A stretch of 64,000 bases of DNA from Planctomycetota bacterium (GTDB lineage: Bacteria; Planctomycetota; SZUA-567). Within the stretch, counting starts at the first letter, position 1; each line of letters starts with the position of its first letter. Shown here one piece after another: positions 60,771 to 64,000 of this stretch. Made by a program: the position numbers and the translations under genes. The notes beneath the pieces are model-generated. The model did no database searches. It had not been told where the DNA came from and saw only the letters and a list, made by a program, of their open reading frames with translations. The stretch spans positions 1-64,000 of the forward strand of contig JAIRTL010000034.1 of NCBI GenBank assembly GCA_031254915.1, given 5' to 3'.

Positions 60771-61631
60771 TTATGCGAGAAGGAGAAGGCTCAGCGCCAT
60801 GACCGCCATGCCTCCCACCGCCCCGTAGATGGAGAGGTGGTGTTCGCCGTATTTTTCGGCCGAGGGCAGAAGTTCGTCGAGCGAAATGTAGACCATGATG
60901 CCGGCGACGCCGACGAGGATGAGGGGCGACAGTTCCGGCGTCATGAAATGGGCGAGAACAAGGTAGCCCAGAAGTGCGCCGAGAGGTTCCGTAAGGCCGG
61001 AAAGGGACGACCACAGGAACGCCTTGCGCCGGTCGCCGGTCGCATAGTAGATGGGGACCGATACCGCGATCCCTTCCGGAATGTTGTGGATGGCGATGGC
61101 GACGGCGACGGAAAACCCGATGTTCGGGTTCTGGATGGTGGACATGAAGGTCGCGAGGCCTTCCGGGAAGTTGTGAATGCCGATCACGAGGGCGGCGATC
61201 GTGCCCATGCGCATCAGTTTGGCGTTTTTCCGCACCTGCGCGGCCGATTCCGGCAGGCGCATTTCCCCGACCGCCGCCTTGCATCCGGCGCGCGAATGGA
61301 GATCCTCGACCTTCTTCAACTCGTGCGGATTTTCAACCTCCGGCACCAGCTTGTCGATGACCGCGATCATGGCCATGCCGGCGAAGAAGGCGATGACGGC
61401 GCACCATTCGGCGCGATGGGCGTCTTCCAGGAGGAGGGCGAGTTCCCGCCGGGCGCCGTTCAGGAGTTCGGCGAAGGAGACGTAGAGCATGACGCCGGCG
61501 GAGAAGCCGAGGGAGACGGCGAGGAAGCGGGTGTTGGTGCGGTTGGCGAAAAAGGCGATCGCGCTGCCGATGCCGGTGGAAAGGCCGGCAAGCAGGGTGA
61601 AAGCGAATGCCATGAGCGCGTTTTCGTCCAT
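60771..61631 (-). CDS. zupT: ZIP-family metal transporter
   Basis: 286 residues, about eight membrane helices. GGAGG lies five bases before the ATG. Signature helices: FTLLAGLSTGIGSAIAFFAN, ALVIGIHNFPEGLATFMSTI (metal ligands H, N, E) and VAIAIHNIPEGIAVSVPIYY, then GLTEPLGALLGYLVLA. The loop ADDLHSRAGCKAAV-type segment (about 106-130) is cytoplasmic. It imports Zn2+ and other divalent metals. Divergent from purU. Confidence 0.95.
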   Translation of the reverse strand: MDENALMAFAFTLLAGLSTGIGSAIAFFANRTNTRFLAVSLGFSAGVMLYVSFAELLNGARRELALLLEDAHRAEWCAVIAFFAGMAMIAVIDKLVPEVENPHELKKVEDLHSRAGCKAAVGEMRLPESAAQVRKNAKLMRMGTIAALVIGIHNFPEGLATFMSTIQNPNIGFSVAVAIAIHNIPEGIAVSVPIYYATGDRRKAFLWSSLSGLTEPLGALLGYLVLAHFMTPELSPLILVGVAGIMVYISLDELLPSAEKYGEHHLSIYGAVGGMAVMALSLLLLA

Positions 61632-61704
61632 CCCGGCCTCCGTCGGACCCCTCGCGAACCGCCATTAAGATACCCGTTTCCGGCGGCCGCACAACAGATT
61701 TTCC

Positions 61705-61778
61705 TTTTACCGCCCGGCCGGGAAAATATAATGCGTTATGGACAGCGGCGGCCGCCGGCGGGCCGCCGCGTCGTTTTT
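61705..61778 (+). promoter_or_regulatory. purU promoter with immediate terminator-like hairpin
   Basis: TTTTAC (61705-61710), 16-base spacer, TATAAT (61727-61732). About ten bases after the expected start lies GCGGCGGCC / GGCCGCCGC (61745-61769) and a T-run (61774-61778), 32 bases before the purU ATG. This would stop most transcripts before purU unless relieved, so it is an attenuator candidate. Confidence 0.6.
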
Positions 61779-61809
61779 CGTCCATCCGCTTCGGAAGGAA
61801 AAGGGGAAC

Positions 61810-62664
61810 ATGAACACCGCCACGCTGCTTTGCTCCTGCACCGACCGCACCGGCATCGTCGCCGCCCTGACCCATTTCGTCGCCGAATACGGCGGCAATG
61901 TCATCGATCTCGACCAGCACACCGACTCCGAGACGAATCAGTTCTTCATGCGCCTGGTGTGGGATCTCCGGAATTCCGCCCTGTCCCGAGACGACCTCCC
62001 GGACGCGATGGGCATCGTCGCCAAGAAGTTCCACAATATGCACTGGTCGATCTCCTTCTCGACCCCGCTGCCGCGAATCGCCGTCTTCGTCTCGAAAACC
62101 CAGCACTGCCTCGCCGATCTGCTGCTGCGTCATCAGATGGGCGAATTGAACGGGGAGATGGCGCTGGTCGTCGGCAACCACGAGGATCTCGCCGACCTCG
62201 CCGAGCATTTCGGCGTGCCTTTCGTGTACATTCCGGTCCACAGGGAAGGCAAGGAAAAGGCGGAACTGGAGCAGCGGGCGCTCCTGAGCGAAAACAACAT
62301 CGATCTCGTCGTTCTCGCCCGCTACATGCAGATCGTCGGCCCCGGGTTCGTCGAGGAGTGGGCGGGGCGGATCATCAACATCCACCACTCGTTTCTGCCC
62401 GCATTCGTCGGCGCCAAGCCGTACCGCCAGGCCAGGACGCGCGGCGTCAAGATCATCGGCGCGACGGCGCATTACGTCACCGCCGAGCTCGACCAGGGGC
62501 CGATCATCACCCAGGGCGTCACCGGCGTCAGCCACCGCGACGAAGTCGACGACCTGATCCGCAAAGGCCGCGACATCGAGCGCCAGGTGCTGGCCCAGGC
62601 GGTGCGCCTGCACCTCGAGCGCCGCGTGATCGTCTCCGGCAACCGGACGGTCGTGTTTTCATAA
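61810..62664 (+). CDS. purU: Formyltetrahydrofolate deformylase
   Basis: 284 residues; ATG at 61810 after AAGGGG. N-terminal ACT domain (TLLCSCTDRTGIVAALTHFV, FFMRLVWDL), then a formyltransferase fold: IAVFVSKTQHCLADLLLRHQ, NNIDLVVLARYMQIVGP, catalytic INIHHSFLPAFVGAKPYRQA, GATAHYVTAELDQGPII. It releases formate from 10-formyl-THF, balancing one-carbon pools, and connects with fchA in the window. Confidence 0.96.
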   Translation: MNTATLLCSCTDRTGIVAALTHFVAEYGGNVIDLDQHTDSETNQFFMRLVWDLRNSALSRDDLPDAMGIVAKKFHNMHWSISFSTPLPRIAVFVSKTQHCLADLLLRHQMGELNGEMALVVGNHEDLADLAEHFGVPFVYIPVHREGKEKAELEQRALLSENNIDLVVLARYMQIVGPGFVEEWAGRIINIHHSFLPAFVGAKPYRQARTRGVKIIGATAHYVTAELDQGPIITQGVTGVSHRDEVDDLIRKGRDIERQVLAQAVRLHLERRVIVSGNRTVVFS

Positions 62665-62671
62665 CGCCGAC

Positions 62672-62946
62672 TTGCATACTGTGCGCGGCCATGAAACGGC
62701 CGGCGCGTTTGCGGAAATGATCGGCCTCCCTGTTGCGTTTTCGGGCTCAACCGCGCCAACCCCAAACGCGCCGGGAAAAGGTCGACTATTTGCGAAAACG
62801 CTGTGGCGCGTTTCACCCGAACATCGCAGAAGACTTGGCGTTCCGGGATGCGATGAGACAAGCCGAAATGCGCAACGGGATGTCCGCTCGACTTCGCGAA
62901 ACGCCCCAAGGGAAACGGATGTGGAACAGGGCCTCCCCATCCCCCT
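62672..62946 (+). repeat. Dispersed repeat A, long form, interrupted by element B
   Basis: Begins GTGCGCGGCCATGAAACGGCC. At 62704 an element B copy breaks it; A resumes near 62804 with GGCGTTCCGGGATGCGATGA and GGGAAACGGATGTGGAACAG, then fades after about 62946. GGCGCGTTT occurs on both sides of the insert (62701 and 62804), possibly a 9-bp target duplication. 62947-63077 holds nothing else clear. Confidence 0.8.
62704..62801 (-). repeat. Palindromic element B, copy 2 (inserted in repeat A)
   Basis: 98 bp, the inverse of 24789-24889. Arms GCGTTTGCGGAAATGATCGG and, reading back, GCGTTTTCGCAAATAGTCGA form an imperfect palindrome around GAGCCCGAAAACGC-type sequence. The outer 12-bp arms of copy 1 are missing. 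Confidence 0.78.
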
Positions 62947-63077
62947 CGCCCCGTATAATCGTCCTAAACGGGGAAAACGGCGTTTCCAGTGAATTTCCTT
63001 TCCGCCCCGGGAGGGTTCGGGTATATTTATGCATGTTCGCTGGCATGTCGCCGGCGGGAGGATAAAAACCGCACAGC

Positions 63078-64000
63078 ATGAGAACCGAGATGCATCTCCC
63101 CCCCGACATCGAGCGTCAGCGCCTGCTCTTCGGTCCCCATGATTCGCATTTTCGCATGCTCAAGGCAGAACTGGGCGTCAACCTTGTCGCCCGGCGTGGT
63201 CGTCTCATCATCGAAGGCGACGACGACGCCGTCGGCAGGGCGCTGAACGTCGTCGAGCGCATGCTCGAGGCGATCGACAAGGGCCAGGCGTTTGTCCTTG
63301 AGGAACTGTCCACCCTCATGGTGCGCCAGGGCGAGGAGGCGGAACGAAGCCGCCAGGAGGGGGTGATTTTCACCGACCGCCTCAAGATCGCCGCGCGCTC
63401 GCCGAATCAGGCCGAATACATCAAGCTCATCCGCGGGAACAACCTCGTTTTCGGCATGGGGCCGGCCGGCTCCGGCAAGACCTATCTCGCTGTCGCGAGC
63501 GCCGTCGAGGCGCTGCGCTACGGCGAAGTGAAGCGGATCGTCCTCACCCGGCCGGCGGTCGAGGCGGGGGAGCATCTGGGCTTCCTTCCGGGCGACATGC
63601 GCGAAAAGGTCGATCCGTATTTGAAGCCGATCTACGACGCCCTCGACGACATGATTTCCCGGCGCCAGCTCGCCACCTATGTCGAAGCGGGGGTGATCGA
63701 GGTCGCGCCCCTCGCCTACATGCGCGGCCGGACCCTGGCGCGCTCATTCGTCATCCTCGACGAGGCGCAGAACACGACGCCCGGCCAGATGAAGATGCTC
63801 CTCACCCGCCTGGGCGAACATTCGCGCTGCGTCGTCACCGGCGACGTTACGCAGATCGACCTCGCCGGCGCCGCCGCCCAGTCCGGGCTGCTGCACGCCG
63901 CCCGCATTCTTGACGGCATCGGGGGGATCGGCATGATGACCCTCACCGGCGACGACATCGTCCGCCACCGCCTTGTCCGTGAAATCGTCGCCGCCTACGA
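63078..64000 (+). CDS. phoH: PhoH-family ATPase, 3' end beyond the window
   Basis: At least 307 residues, still open at the window end. N-terminal KH-like part (LLFGPHDSHFRMLKAELGVN, RRGRLIIEGDDDAVGRALNV), then the PhoH ATPase: LVFGMGPAGSGKTYLAVASA (Walker A), RIVLTRPAVEAGEHLGFLPG, and FVILDEAQNTTPGQMKMLLT (Walker B), then VVTGDVTQIDL. RNA-linked ATPase, often next to ybeY. The ATG at 63078 has GGAGG too far upstream (about 16 bases); an ATG at 63090 is an alternative. Confidence 0.95.
   Translation, partial: MRTEMHLPPDIERQRLLFGPHDSHFRMLKAELGVNLVARRGRLIIEGDDDAVGRALNVVERMLEAIDKGQAFVLEELSTLMVRQGEEAERSRQEGVIFTDRLKIAARSPNQAEYIKLIRGNNLVFGMGPAGSGKTYLAVASAVEALRYGEVKRIVLTRPAVEAGEHLGFLPGDMREKVDPYLKPIYDALDDMISRRQLATYVEAGVIEVAPLAYMRGRTLARSFVILDEAQNTTPGQMKMLLTRLGEHSRCVVTGDVTQIDLAGAAAQSGLLHAARILDGIGGIGMMTLTGDDIVRHRLVREIVAAY

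Noticed and set aside
60733-62720. Very long plus-strand frame continuing after the nitroreductase remnant
   Set aside because: Runs antisense through zupT and out of frame through purU; meaningless Arg/Pro-rich product.
1-64000. tRNA and rRNA genes
   Set aside because: No cloverleaf with the expected GTTCGA-type T-loop or rRNA segments was recognised when reading intergenic regions; a covariance scan would be needed to be certain.

Overview
This 64 kb window is GC-rich, densely coded chromosomal DNA from a flagellated bacterium. The best clue to lineage is a 70-residue lysine-rich protein at 45103-45315, which has the N-terminus, length and poly-Lys tail of the small basic signature protein of the PVC superphylum (Planctomycetota, Verrucomicrobiota, Chlamydiota, Lentisphaerota). 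A secreted Cys/Val-rich short-repeat protein (29327-30106) fits a planctomycete or Lentisphaerota-like cell surface. Two flagellins, outer-membrane-type porin, a Na+-pumping decarboxylase, rubredoxin, ferritin and thiol peroxidase suggest a motile diderm with an anaerobic or microaerobic life. The exact phylum cannot be fixed from the window.

Layout. 1-3500 is a decayed accessory zone: a transposase cut by the window edge, two small genes each broken by one short indel, an intact higBA-type toxin-antitoxin pair with an operator palindrome inside its promoter, and a start-less MPN/JAB-like remnant. 3500-7100 holds an AT-hook DNA-binding protein, two tandem copies of a dispersed repeat, and an SPFH/GYF protein next to a zinc-ribbon membrane protein. 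7186-12767 carries two very large, nearly parallel flagellin genes on the minus strand sharing a 51-bp leader element; a third orphan copy of the leader lies at 14035. 14358-21947 is a flagellar basal-body and export cluster (flgB, unknown, flgC, fliE, fliF, fliG, fliH, fliI) headed by a good sigma-54 promoter.

22098-28967 has a DeoR regulator followed by a 2-oxoacid dehydrogenase complex in the order E2, acetyltransferase, E3, fused E1 alpha-beta. 29327-33540 has the Cys-rich surface protein, an NAD synthetase whose glutaminase half looks dead, an orphan sugar-binding protein and a STAS protein. 34125-37733 is a Na+-translocating oxaloacetate decarboxylase operon preceded by a structured leader that ends in a perfect-looking terminator. 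38082-48700 mixes stress proteins (ferritin, Tpx), an ATP-grasp/HAD fusion, an aldolase/epimerase, an aldo-keto reductase, DUF89, an aminotransferase and glycyl-tRNA synthetase. 50640-58903 is mostly minus strand: ArfB-like factor, rubredoxin, a coupled fchA-hisB pair, a porin, and a tightly coupled chain ispG-mnmA-cbiL-cca. 59014-64000 has a PHP-domain protein, a nitroreductase remnant, zupT, purU behind a probable attenuator, and the 5' part of phoH.

The most unusual feature across the window is a set of intergenic repeats. Family A has a long form (about 234 bp) and a short form (about 90-170 bp); one copy is split by a palindromic element B, and at least one copy supplies the last codons and stop of a neighbouring gene. 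No CRISPR array, tRNA or rRNA gene was found.
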